Shown: positions 45,839 through 55,942 of the stretch, one piece after another
Numbering within the stretch: position 1 is the stretch's first letter
Layout: each line of letters opens with the position of its first letter
Assembly (NCBI GenBank): GCA_026008535.1
Contig: BRKX01000006.1
Location: forward strand, 7,462,501 to 7,526,500
Length of the DNA: 64,000 nucleotides
Reading direction: 5' to 3'
Origin: Perilla frutescens
Lineage: Eukaryota; Streptophyta; Magnoliopsida; Lamiales; Lamiaceae
The notes under the pieces: generated by a model
The model's database searches: none
The model's input: the letters and a program-made list of their open reading frames with translations, nothing else
Told to the model about the DNA's origin: nothing
Position numbers and translations under genes: made by a program

Positions 45839-47524
45839 TCAGGCATCAGCATCCGGTGGCGGGCGTGGATGGGGGTTCTGTGGGAACTGGAACGGCCCGG
45901 AGTACGGAAAGGGGTATTGCTGGAACGGCGGGAATAGGGGCGTGAAGGTCTGGGACGGGTCTTGTGAAGAAGATCCAATGCCACCCCATTGCCTCATCAT
46001 GGTGGAAATATCTGAGACGTCCAACCTCAGGTGAGAGTAATCCCCATGCAGATTTGAGTAATTGCTCTGCAATCCCTGGAACTCTGTCCTCATGCCGGAA
46101 AACCGGCCATCCATATGACTCTGCAGGCCTTGGAATCTCTCGTCAATGTCCGCCTGCATATCTGTGAACCGATTGTCCACATTCTCCCTCATATCCGTGA
46201 GCCGTGCATCAAGATCCGCCCGCATGTCCGTGAACTGAGTAAAGACATTGCCTTGAAAGTTAGTAAAATTCTGATTCATAGTTGTCATCATACCTTCAAG
46301 GGATTCAAGTCGTTCATCCGCCACGTCCCCTCTGTTTCGTCTTTGCCCACGAGGTGCTCTTGGTGGCGCATTCTCTCTTTGTAGATGCACTCCCATGGGT
46401 TCCGGAGCAATCATCAAAGCATTATGCTCCGGAGTGTTCATCAACCAATTTCGTTGATCGTCGAAATTGGTTACAGATGTGAGTGCTGGGTTCGGGAGTG
46501 GAAACTTCCTTCCATCCTTCATTATGAGCTCAATGGGGGCGGCATTTGGGCTAATCATGCGGACATTTCGAAGATGGGCGAGGTTGAGAGCTCGAGGTCC
46601 CGGGAGTGGCTGATAGTTAGCCAGATTCACGTCCAAGGCCATGGCAATAGGAGTGATCATGCCTCCGATACTGATTGTGCCCTTGCTCGGCTGCATTTTT
46701 CTTTTAAATTGATCCAGAAGCAACGCCCCAAAATCCACGTATATCGCTTGTAGCATACTCCACAAGATGTAGAGCTCATCCTTTCGAAGTCCACTGTTCT
46801 CGTGTCGAGCAAGGACAGTGGAAGAAAGGATCCTGTGGAGGTATCGGAATATCGGATTTTGGATTTGGGAAGCCTTGGCCAAGCCCGAGTCATACTGGAA
46901 CATCCGCTCATCCGGGTCCAAGATCAATCTCCAAAATGTCTCAGCATTGAAATTGATGTGGTAGTGATAGTATCCATCTGTCGGGGTTTGAAAATTTTGG
47001 TTAAGTTGGACCAACGTGAGCTCATGATCACGATTCCCCAATCGAAAAGTGCACCCGATCGGCCCTCTGCTAGGGAGTTTGTGGACCTTAAGAGAGGATA
47101 GGAACTCTTTAACTAACACAAGATAGGGTAGCCATCTCCCTTGCATGGCATTTGCCCACCCAATCCTAGTGAACATTCTCCACACATCCTCGTGGATTCC
47201 CATTGCTTGAGTGGCTGAGTCACATGAATACTTGGTGGGGAGTATGTTGAAAGATCCCGTCAACTTCTCCCAGCAGTCCCGTTCCTCTTGGGTACGGAAG
47301 AAAACACCCGCTCTTGCAGGGTCATTTGGGCCACTGTCAGGAAAATCCGGCAATGGCTCGGATTGCACAAACTCCTCTTCGTCGTCTTCCCCTTGGTATT
47401 CTTCCTCTTGTTCCTCCTCTTCTTCTTCTGCTTCCTCTTCGGAGAGATCAACACTCGATTCTTCTTCCTCTGATTCTTCAACCATGTATCTCCTAGAAGC
47501 TTGGCCTCTGCTTGGTCTTGCCAT
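45839..47524 (-). CDS. Athila ORF1/env-like protein, element 3 (intact, 561 residues)
   Basis: This is the only uninterrupted env-like frame of the three Athila copies. The start is the M of M-A-R-P-S-R-G at 47524; the frame is open further upstream, but a splice acceptor (TATTCAG at 47526) lies directly before it. It has a basic start, a glutamate-rich stretch (about residues 20-60), the conserved Athila core with F-R-L-G-N-R-D and N-P-I-F-R-Y-L-H-R-I-L, and a C-terminal coiled-coil array of D-M-R/Q-x-x-x-D/R-F repeats. A proline/phenylalanine-rich tail follows. There is no signal peptide or transmembrane helix in the 561 residues, so an envelope role is not supported; function unknown. Confidence 0.85.
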   Translation of the reverse strand: MARPSRGQASRRYMVEESEEEESSVDLSEEEAEEEEEEQEEEYQGEDDEEEFVQSEPLPDFPDSGPNDPARAGVFFRTQEERDCWEKLTGSFNILPTKYSCDSATQAMGIHEDVWRMFTRIGWANAMQGRWLPYLVLVKEFLSSLKVHKLPSRGPIGCTFRLGNRDHELTLVQLNQNFQTPTDGYYHYHINFNAETFWRLILDPDERMFQYDSGLAKASQIQNPIFRYLHRILSSTVLARHENSGLRKDELYILWSMLQAIYVDFGALLLDQFKRKMQPSKGTISIGGMITPIAMALDVNLANYQPLPGPRALNLAHLRNVRMISPNAAPIELIMKDGRKFPLPNPALTSVTNFDDQRNWLMNTPEHNALMIAPEPMGVHLQRENAPPRAPRGQRRNRGDVADERLESLEGMMTTMNQNFTNFQGNVFTQFTDMRADLDARLTDMRENVDNRFTDMQADIDERFQGLQSHMDGRFSGMRTEFQGLQSNYSNLHGDYSHLRLDVSDISTMMRQWGGIGSSSQDPSQTFTPLFPPFQQYPFPYSGPFQFPQNPHPRPPPDADA

Positions 47525-47525
47525 T

Positions 47526-48527
47526 CTGAATATATGATTTCTTGAAAAAGGATAAGACCTTGCAAAGGATAATAAAAAAAAACGACGAAGAGTGAGATTC
47601 AAATTGTAAACAACATACCAAAACAACAAAGAGAATTTTAGCCCAACCATAGCAAAATATAACAAAAACTATTCACACTTGCAGGCCTTAGCAAAATCTT
47701 AAACAAAAGCAAAAAGCATTTCCAAAGTAGGCACTACAATCGGATTATAAAAATCATACAAACTGGGTCGGAGTTCACATATACTACCCCTCAATTCACA
47801 ACAAAATCCAACAACATTTTTGCCTCATGGAGTTAGAGAACTTCCAAATTTCCCATTTTCATTCGTACACAAAACCACATGCACATTGTCACCCTTTTTA
47901 TCACTTGCATAATTCACTAACATGAGTCAATAAAGTAAATTATGCAAATAATTAGGAACAAAGTAAAGAAATGGAAAGAAATATCCTATCTTTTCTAAGC
48001 TCTAGTTCACTATCAACAAGAATTGATGAACTATCACCACCAACAAATATCAATCTCTCAACAATTGTACAATTCACAGAAATTATGCATAAACTTATAA
48101 TAAGCAATGAACAAGGCTAGAAATTCACAATCTCAAAAATACTAACCCTTGTTCTCAATTCACAACAATGCAAGTACAAGCATCTCCAAACTAACTTCAA
48201 TCCTTCTACATAATTGTCTATCATGCTCATGGAAGAAATTTAGAAGCAACAACACCAAGCAACAATTCACTTCAAGCAATTTTTCCCAAATTTTAGCCCT
48301 AATTGTGCCATTTCTACGATTTCATCCACAATATAACAAAATCAAAGCTCAAACAAAGACGTAGAAACAAAAAATCCAAACATATTCTCAATTCATGAAA
48401 ATTTTCCCCAATATGAACCCTAATTTGCATTTCTAACAATTTTAACCAAAAATCTTCGAAATCACTTGTAATTCATAGACAAATTCATGGGCAAAACCAA
48501 AATGTAGGAGATGGGGGAGAATTTTAC
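47526..48527 (-). other. Putative intron upstream of the element 3 env-like ORF
   Basis: On the minus strand it begins GTAAAATTCTCCC after AAACCAAG and ends ATATATTCAG one base before the ATG. About 1.0 kb, AT-rich. Donor context and position match elements 1 and 2. Confidence 0.55.
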
Positions 48528-48964
48528 CTTGGTTTCTTGCTTGGAGGGAGAATTTCATGTGTGTGCGTGTCTTTGTGAGTGTGGTGTGTGTGAGAATGGT
48601 CACTCGCGCTGTCGGTCGCGCCAGAGAGGGTTCTCGACACGTTCTTGGGCACGAGCGGGATCAACCGCGCTTTGTGTCGCGCTATGTGGCGCGACTAGTG
48701 ATCGCGCCTCTTCACGTGCTGTGTATCGCGCCTGAGCCTCCGTGTTTGATATGTTGAGCTTGTTTTCTCCGTGTACCCTGTTGTCTGATTCCAAAAATAT
48801 ACAAACTCTCAAAGCAGCATATTAAATCCAATATAAAGATAAGCATAAACGAACAAGGAATATAAACATAAATATACAAGAAAATGTACAAAAGTACCAG
48901 GTTGGGTTGCCTCCCAACAAGCGCTTCATTTATTGTTCGTAGCTCGACTTGGTCTTACTTTCCG
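48528..48964 (-). other. Element 3 pol-env spacer with GC-rich patch
   Basis: No credible ORF. 48600-48740 repeats CGCGAC/GGCGCGA words like those in the LTR, and the block ends at the putative donor. Confidence 0.5.
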
Positions 48965-51887
48965 TCAAACAGTGGGAATGTTGGAATCATTGTCAAGTGT
49001 CATCTCCGGTGTATAAAATCTCTTGACCCTTTGTCCATTGAAAACAAACAAGTTTCCATCCTTCCCTTTTAGCTCAATTGCACCTCCGTAAAAAATTCTT
49101 GATATCTCGGAGGGACCACTCCATTTGGTTTTCAGTTTTCCGGGAAACAACTTCAAGCGAGAGTTGAACAAAAGAACGGCATCACCCGGTGATAGTTCTT
49201 TCTTTCTCAAAAGCCTGTCATGATATATCTTTGATCGCATCTTCGAAATGGATGAATTTTCGAAAGCTTCGTGTCTAAATTCATCCAACTCATTCAACCG
49301 GAAAATTCTTTCACCCCCCGACATCATGAAATCCATATTGAGCTTTTTTGTAGCCCAATAAGCTTTGTGTGAAAGCTCAATAGGAAGATGACAAGATTTT
49401 CCGAAAACCAATTGATATGGCGACATCCCCAACGGGGTCTTGTATGCCGTCCTATACGCCCATAATGCATCATCCAAGAGGTTGGACCAATCCTTGCCAT
49501 TTGTTTTAACCACTTTTTGCAGGATTTGCTTCACTTCTCGGTTGGCAAGCTCGGCTTGGCCATTTGCTTGAGGGTGATAGGCCGTTGTGATGTTGTGACG
49601 AACTCCATATTTTGCAAGCAATGCGGCCAACCACTTGTTGCAAAAGTGTCTTCCTCCATCGCTAATAAGAGCTCTCGGGGCTCCATAGCGTGTCAAGATA
49701 TTCTTTTTCAAAAACTTCAAGACCACATTTTCATTGTTCGTAGTAGTAGGCACAGCTTCGATCCATCTTGAAACATAATCCACAGCCAGCAATATATATT
49801 GGAAACCATTTGAAATCACAAAGGGACCCATGAAATCAATTCCCCAAACATCAAATAGTTCCACTTCAATTATGTTCTTCATTGGCATTTCATCTCTTTT
49901 CGAGATGGATCCCATCCTTTGGCACCGTTCGCATTGCTTCACAAAATCAACACAATCCTTGAAGAGTGATGGCCAATAGAACCCGCTTTGCAACACTTTC
50001 CTTGCGGTTCTGTTTGAAGCAAAATGTCCTCCACTTGGGGAGGTATGGCATGCATTCAGGATCTCTCCCCACTCTTCTTCTGGCACACATCGTCTTAACA
50101 CCAAATCAGCACATCTTCGAAATAGATACGGTTCATCCCATACATAGTACTTCAAGTCGTGGAAGAATTTCTTTCGTTGATAAGGCTCCAACTCCGTTGG
50201 TTTCACCTTTGCTACCAAGATGTTCACAATGTCGGCAAACCAAGGGAGTTGAGACTTGATTGCTAAAATTCTTTCATCGGGAAAAAGCTCGTTAATAGGC
50301 CGTGACGATCCCAAATCATCTTCCACTTGTTCAAGCCGAGAAAGGTGGTCGGCTACCACATTCTCGCACCCCTTCCTATCTCGGATCTCCACATCAAATT
50401 CTTGAAGTAATAAGATCCACCTTATGAGTCTTGGCTTCGCATCTTTCTTGGCAAAAAGATGTCTAAGAGCGGAGTGATCGATATGCACTATAGTTCGGGC
50501 CCCAATGAGATAGGGCCTAAACTTGTCGAATGCATACACCACAGCAAATAGCTCCCTCTCCGTAGTGGTGTAGTTTGTTTGGGCCGTGTCTAAGGTCTTA
50601 CTCCCATAATAGATTACTCTGAAAAGCTTATCCCGTTTTTGACCCAAAGCGGCTCCAACTGCAACCTCACTTGCATCACACATCACTTCAAATGGTTGAC
50701 TCCAATCCGGTGAAATGAGGACGGGTGCTGAAATCAAGGCCTTCTTCAAAGTCTCGAAAGCCTGCAAACAATCATTATCAAAATTACAATCTGACAGTTT
50801 CTCTAGGAGACGGCATAAAGGTTTTGAAATTTTAGAAAAATCTTTGATGAAACGTCTATAAAACCCAGCATGCCCTAGGAAACTTCTAACTCCTTTCTCA
50901 TTTTTCGGGGGTGGTAGCTTTTCAATGGCTACTATCTTTGCTCGGTCCACTTCAAAGCCTCCTCCGGACACCCTGTGTCCCAACACGATACCATCCCTTA
51001 CCATGAAGTGGCATTTTTCCCAATTTAGCACCAAGTTAGTGTCTTCACACCTCTGCAATACTTGAGACAAATTGTCAAGGCAATTTTCAAATGAATCACC
51101 AAAAACGAAAAAATCATCCATAAACACTTCCATTATATTTTCAATCAATCCATGAAAGATAGACATCATACACCTTTGAAAGGTGGCGGGTGCATTACAC
51201 AACCCGAATGATATCCACCTATATGCAAAAATGCCATATGGACAAGTAAAAGCCATTTTCTCTTGATCTTCGGGAGCAATCATTATTTGATTGTAACCCG
51301 AAAATCCATCCAAAAAAATAATAAAATTCATGCCCTGCCAACCTATCAAGCATTTGGTCAATAAAAGGGATAGGAAAATGATCTTTTCTTGTATACACAT
51401 TTAAAGCTCTGTAATCAATACACATTCTCCATCCCGTTACCAACCTAGTTGCTATTATCTCATTCTTTTCATTTTCAACAAGAGTTGTACCCCCTTTTTT
51501 CGCTACCACTTGAGTAGGACTAACCCACTCACTATCAGAAATTGCAAATATAATACCGGCATCCAACAATTTTAGCACTTCCTTTCTAACTACTTCTTGC
51601 ATGATTGGGTTTAATCTTCTTTGATGTTGCACTTTTGGTTTGTAATCTTCTTCTAAAAGGATTTTATGCATGCAAATCGAGGGACTAATCCCTTTTAGAT
51701 CCGAGATAGACCAACCTATAGTGCTTTTATATTTTCTAACCACTCTTAGCAATTTATCAAGTTGTTCATCCGTTAAAAAGGAAGAGACTATTACCGGTTT
51801 GTGTTCTCCTTCTTAAAGGTACACATACCTTAGGTGAGGTGGAAGTGGTTTCAACTCCAACTCGCTTTTCTTTGATTCCTCCTCATT
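48965..51887 (-). pseudogene. Athila element 3 pol: RT, RNase H, integrase (one frameshift, stops)
   Basis: It continues the gag-protease frame after the TAA at 51888, with a further TAA near 51814. The RT N-terminus (51752-51219 frame) has W-R-M-C-I-D-Y-R-A-L-N. One extra base in a T-run near 51310 shifts to the frame open from 51400 to 48965. That frame carries F-M-D-D near 51120, RNase H (C-D-A-S-E-V-A near 50680), the integrase zinc finger (C-H-T-S-P-S-G-G-H near 50050; C-E-R-C near 49930) and the DDE residues in I-D-F-M-G-P, I-S-D-G-G and G-Q-A-E-L-A-N. Apart from these three lesions it looks intact over nearly 3 kb, so it is recent. Confidence 0.92.
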
Positions 51888-54350
51888 TTATGTTTGTCCC
51901 GTTTCTCTCAGTGGAAGGAACTTGGGCTTTCTCAGGTATTCTTCCTGCAAAGAATTCATTAGAAAGATAGTGTCAATGAGAGGAAAATCGAAAGGATAAG
52001 AATCATAAGAAGATGTATTAAAGAGTGAGTGTGAAATGCATGTCTCTAGTGGATCTTGCATTCCCGAGACTTGTTCAAATATGTGCTCCGATTCCATGCA
52101 CGAGTTCACCATCCCGAGCACTTTGCACTCTTCTTCAAATTGCATCTCCTCCTCTTTATGCCTCATTGCTTCTCGAAGTGAAAACATCACCTTTTCATCA
52201 TTAACTCTCAAAGTTAACTCTCCCCTTTCTACATCAATAAGAGCCTTCCCCGTATTCAAGAATGGTCTTCCAAGAATAAAGGGAACATCCTTATCTTCCT
52301 CCATGTCTAACACCACAAATTCAACAGGAAATATGAAGTCTTTGACTTTAACCAAGACATCTTCAACCACTCCCTTTGGATAAGTTATGGATCTATCAGC
52401 CATTTGTAAACAAATGGTGGTTGGTTTGATTTCTCCAATATTCAACTTCAAGTAGAAAGAGAGTGGCATTAAGTTAATGCTTGCTCCCAAGTCACACAAT
52501 GCCTTCCCCATGTGGCTATCCCCAATTGTTACTTTGATAGTGAAACTCCCGGGGTCCTTCAACTTTGTTGGAAGCTTTCTTTGAATAAGTGCACTACACT
52601 CCTCCGTGAGATTCACCGTTTCATGATCTCCTAATCTTCTTTTCTTTGAGATCACCTCCTTGAGGAACTTTGCATAATTCGGCATTTGTTGCAAAGCTTC
52701 CACTAATGGAAGGTTTACTTGAACTTTTCGAAAAATGTCGAGGAACCTTGAGAATTGTTCCTCGTTCTTCTTCTTTTGCAAACGTTGAGGATAAGGTACT
52801 TGCACCTTTGGTTCTTCCTTCTTTTTAGATGGTGCTTCCACCATCCCTTTTGTTGAAGTCACATTTTGCTTGGGAAGTTCATTATCCTCAACTTCTTCTT
52901 GTTGTTCATCTTGCTCATTCTTGCTAGTTTGATCACTTGAACTTGGTTCACCACTTTCTCTCTCGTTGGTAGGCATTTGTGGTCCTTCATAAGTGGTGCC
53001 ACTTCTCAAAGTGATAACCTTGCATTGATCCTTCGGGTTAATGGTTGTGTTGCTCGGGAATTTCCCTTGTTGATGTTGGTTCCCCACAATGGTTGCTAGT
53101 TGGCTTAATTGCTTCTCCATTTGGTTAACTTGAATGCCAATAGCCCCAACATTATTTTCCAATTTAGCCACACGAGCTTGTGACTCAACCATGTACTTGT
53201 CCGTCTTGCCCATAAATGCCATCATCAATTCTTCCAACTTAGGCTTCTTGTCTTCATCGATCACTCCATTTGTGACGGAGAAACCCGGAGGTGGTTGGGT
53301 GGCGTTGTTTGGGTTACCATAAGATAAATTTGGGTGTTGTGCCTTGTATTGGTAACCTTGATTTCCTCCATATTGACCTCCGTATTGGGGCTTGTACCCC
53401 GGATTGAATGGCCTTTGTTGGTTGGAAAAACCTCCTTGTTGATTCACATAGTTGGCCTCTTCAAATTGGTTTTGAGAGGCCTCGGCTTTTGGATTTGTAA
53501 ATGTTTCAAATTTTGAGTTCAAGGTAGCCATTTGGGCCGTCAAAAGCCCAAGTGCATCCGAACTCGAGGTTGAAGCCACCTTTTTTAGAATTTGAACTCC
53601 TTCTCTTGTAGTCGGCCATTGAAATGAATTTGAAGCCATTTCTTCAATGATTCTCAAGGCTTCTTCCGTTCCTCTTGCCAAGAGAGAGCCACCTGCTGCT
53701 GCATCCATAAGCGTTCTCACCTCATCCTTGCATCCTGTGTAGAATAAGCACACTTGGTGATCGGTGCCATATCCATGACCGGGACATTTCCTTAACATTT
53801 CTCGAAATCTTTCCCATGCCTCATACATGCTCTCATCTTCCCATTGCTTGAATATGGTGATTTCGCCTTTGAGTTTTAGAGTTTTTCCGGGTGGAAAGAA
53901 CTTGTACAAGAACTTCGTCACCAATTGATCCCAAGTTTGAAATGACCCTTGGGCTTGGCTCAACCACCATGACTCTGCTTTGTCCGCCAATGAGAATGAA
54001 AAGAGTCTTATTCGAATTGCATCATCCGGAACTCCGTTTGCTTTGATAGTCCCGGTGTACTCAAGGAACTTTCGGATATGCTCATTTGGATCCTCCGTCG
54101 GTGTTCCTCGAAACTTGTTTTGTTGAATCATCAATATGAGTGATGTCTTCAACTCAAAGTTGTTGGCTTGAATGGGCGGTCCATTGATCACTCCTTGATC
54201 AACGACGGGTTGGAAAAGGTTCCGAATTGGCGTTTCCACATTCCTATTTCGAGCCTCCTCTTGGGCTCTCAGTTGCTCTTGCATTTCCCCTAATTGCCTT
54301 TGCATTTGGGCAATTATCGGGTCTTGCACCAGTGGAAGGTTGTCCGTCAT
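51888..54350 (-). CDS. Athila element 3 gag-protease polyprotein (820 residues, open)
   Basis: A single open frame of 820 codons. It contains an N-terminal Q/R-rich coiled coil, the gag core (D-P-N-E-H-I-R-K-F-L near 54080; W-W-L-S-Q-A near 53960; F-R-E-M-L-R-K-C-P near 53800), a G/Y/Q/N-rich repeat (Y-G-G-Q-Y-G-G-N), a K/E-rich acidic linker, and the protease with L-C-D-L-G-A-S-I-N near 52490 and I-L-G-R-P-F-L near 52275. The frame ends in TAA, where I would expect read-through or an ancestral continuous gag-pol. It supplies the particle structure and processing enzyme. The start matches the broken element 2 gag. Confidence 0.9.
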   Translation of the reverse strand: MTDNLPLVQDPIIAQMQRQLGEMQEQLRAQEEARNRNVETPIRNLFQPVVDQGVINGPPIQANNFELKTSLILMIQQNKFRGTPTEDPNEHIRKFLEYTGTIKANGVPDDAIRIRLFSFSLADKAESWWLSQAQGSFQTWDQLVTKFLYKFFPPGKTLKLKGEITIFKQWEDESMYEAWERFREMLRKCPGHGYGTDHQVCLFYTGCKDEVRTLMDAAAGGSLLARGTEEALRIIEEMASNSFQWPTTREGVQILKKVASTSSSDALGLLTAQMATLNSKFETFTNPKAEASQNQFEEANYVNQQGGFSNQQRPFNPGYKPQYGGQYGGNQGYQYKAQHPNLSYGNPNNATQPPPGFSVTNGVIDEDKKPKLEELMMAFMGKTDKYMVESQARVAKLENNVGAIGIQVNQMEKQLSQLATIVGNQHQQGKFPSNTTINPKDQCKVITLRSGTTYEGPQMPTNERESGEPSSSDQTSKNEQDEQQEEVEDNELPKQNVTSTKGMVEAPSKKKEEPKVQVPYPQRLQKKKNEEQFSRFLDIFRKVQVNLPLVEALQQMPNYAKFLKEVISKKRRLGDHETVNLTEECSALIQRKLPTKLKDPGSFTIKVTIGDSHMGKALCDLGASINLMPLSFYLKLNIGEIKPTTICLQMADRSITYPKGVVEDVLVKVKDFIFPVEFVVLDMEEDKDVPFILGRPFLNTGKALIDVERGELTLRVNDEKVMFSLREAMRHKEEEMQFEEECKVLGMVNSCMESEHIFEQVSGMQDPLETCISHSLFNTSSYDSYPFDFPLIDTIFLMNSLQEEYLRKPKFLPLRETGQT

Positions 54351-54468
54351 TCTCCTCCTTCTACGTGCGTTGTTGTGGCGAACCGTTGCTTCGATCTCTG
54401 GATCAAACTCAATGGGGGGTTGTCCTTATGATCGAGTGTGCATACTCAATGGGGGGTTGTCCTTGTTC
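54351..54468. other. Joint between Athila element 3 leader and CLE gene upstream sequence
   Basis: The leader of element 3 contains a duplicated ACTCAATGGGGGGTTGTCCTT (near 54408 and 54446). It breaks at CCTTGTTC, where CLE upstream sequence begins; copy A has CATTGTTC at 41371. The shared TTGTTC is a candidate microhomology. LTR end and primer-binding site are missing. Confidence 0.75.
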
Positions 54469-54477
54469 GAACACGAA

Positions 54478-55162
54478 ATGACTACTACTCTTTTTCGTTT
54501 GGCAATTAGTCTTGCAGTTTTATATGTTGTAGTTGGCTATAGTTATGGTTTCACTCAACAAGGTGGCAAAAAGGCTTGTTCCATCGGGTCCAAACAGAGT
54601 AGAATCTCCCGGTACTCCATCTAGATATAGTATGATGAGGAGAGTTCCGACAGGCCCTAATGGACAAGAGCCCCCTGATACTCCTCCAAGAGCTGAGATG
54701 AAGAGGAGAGTTCCTACAGGTCCCGATGCACAAGAGTCTCCCGATGCTCCTCCACATGCTCTGTACGAGATTGGATATAAAAGAAGCATTCATGGGGGTC
54801 CAGACCCAATCACTTCTCCCCTTGTTTTGAATGATTTTGGATACAAAAGACTTGTCCCTAGGAGCCCTAACCCAATCACTTCTCCCCCTGCTTTGAAGGA
54901 TTTTGGATATAAAAGACTTGTCCCTAGGGGTCCAGACCCAATCACTTCTCCTCCAGCTTTGAATGATTTTGGGTACAAAAGACTTGTCCCTCGAGGTCCT
55001 GACCCTATCACTTCTCCTCCCGCCTTGAATGATTTTGGATACAAAAGACTTGTCCCTAGAGGTCCTGATCCAATCACTTCTCCCCCTGCTTTGAATGATT
55101 TTGGGTACAAAAGACTTGTCCCTCGGGGCCCAAACCCAATCACTTCTCCTCCTGCTGAATGA
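54478..55162 (+). pseudogene. Second copy of the multi-CLE gene, frameshifted and without its promoter
   Basis: The sequence is almost identical to 41387-42070, but five A's replace four near 54566-54570, right after the signal peptide and before the first CLE motif. The frame from the ATG therefore ends after about 49 residues, while all nine motifs remain open in the other frame to 55162. The TATA region of copy A is not included in the duplication; Athila leader DNA lies upstream instead. Substitutions elsewhere are few (for example A to V in the signal peptide and G to S in one motif). It is a non-functional copy unless the extra A is an assembly error. Confidence 0.85.
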
Positions 55163-55784
55163 TTTTATCATCGAAAGATTTGTACTTGGATTCATTCTAT
55201 ATTCAATCACTTCTAATCCAGCTTTTTAATGTCGTTCAACTATTTTGATTGTAACTCTGAAATATGAGATTTGTTGATGTTATTTGAAGTATCCTTCTAT
55301 TTTAATAATAAATAATCAAACAATGTTGAACCCCTATTGAATTTGAATTGAAATATTCAATAATGGGAATTGTGTGTTTTTTAGTAAAATTGCAATCAAT
55401 TATAGTTCAGTATAATGTATTTTGAACAACTGTCAATATTAAATGGAGCACAGACTAATATAGAAGTTGAAAAAATAATGAAAAATTTAAATCAATTAAA
55501 CACCAGAAGGTATAAATGTATAATCAATAAAGTATGGCTGTCTCACCACCCAAAAATGTGAATAGAAGATTCAAATAATATGTTTCATATAAAATTAATA
55601 TTACTGCAAAATAATATTCTTGTATTTTAAAAATATTACTTCTTTAGAACTATCATGTTTATATATTTGAATAAATTATACCCCCGTCCTGATTATATAG
55701 TCCCTATTACTATTTTGGGGGTCCAATTATATAGTCGCATTACTATAAGTAGTATTAATTTTCATAGTAATGTACAAATACACC
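55163..55784. other. Duplicated 3' flank of the CLE copy
   Basis: Same sequence as 42071-42692 with a few substitutions. No gene. Confidence 0.6.
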
Positions 55785-55942
55785 TGTTAGTGTCATCTGC
55801 ACTCAAGTGTTCGAGATTGTCATGATCTGTATGGCAATATCAAAAGAACGCATAAGGTTTTGGTTATTCATGTTCGAATAACATGTTTTGGACATTACTG
55901 TGAACATTCCGCTGCCATACTGCATACTGTGATGCTGATTGG
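55785..55942 (+). mobile_element. Copia B fragment, duplicated copy
   Basis: LTR start 55785-55916 fused to the RNase H codons 55917-55942, as at 42693-42850. It ends in ATTGG (55938-55942), the left target duplication of the solo Athila LTR. Confidence 0.85.

Larger units (their letters stand above)
42851..54462 (-). mobile_element. Athila element 3 (minus strand; 5' LTR and PBS lost at a duplication joint)
   Basis: Read from 54462 leftward: 110-bp leader remnant, gag-protease (one open frame), pol with a frameshift and two stops, spacer and intron, intact env-like ORF, second purine tract, polypurine tract (44410-44397) and 3' LTR. Its own 5' LTR and tRNA-Asp primer site are replaced by the second CLE copy at 54463. 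It is the best-preserved Athila coding set in the window. Confidence 0.9.

Noticed and set aside
45839..47524. Calling the Athila ORF1 proteins true envelope glycoproteins
   Set aside because: The intact copy has no signal peptide or transmembrane helix from its likely start, so I kept the neutral name env-like.
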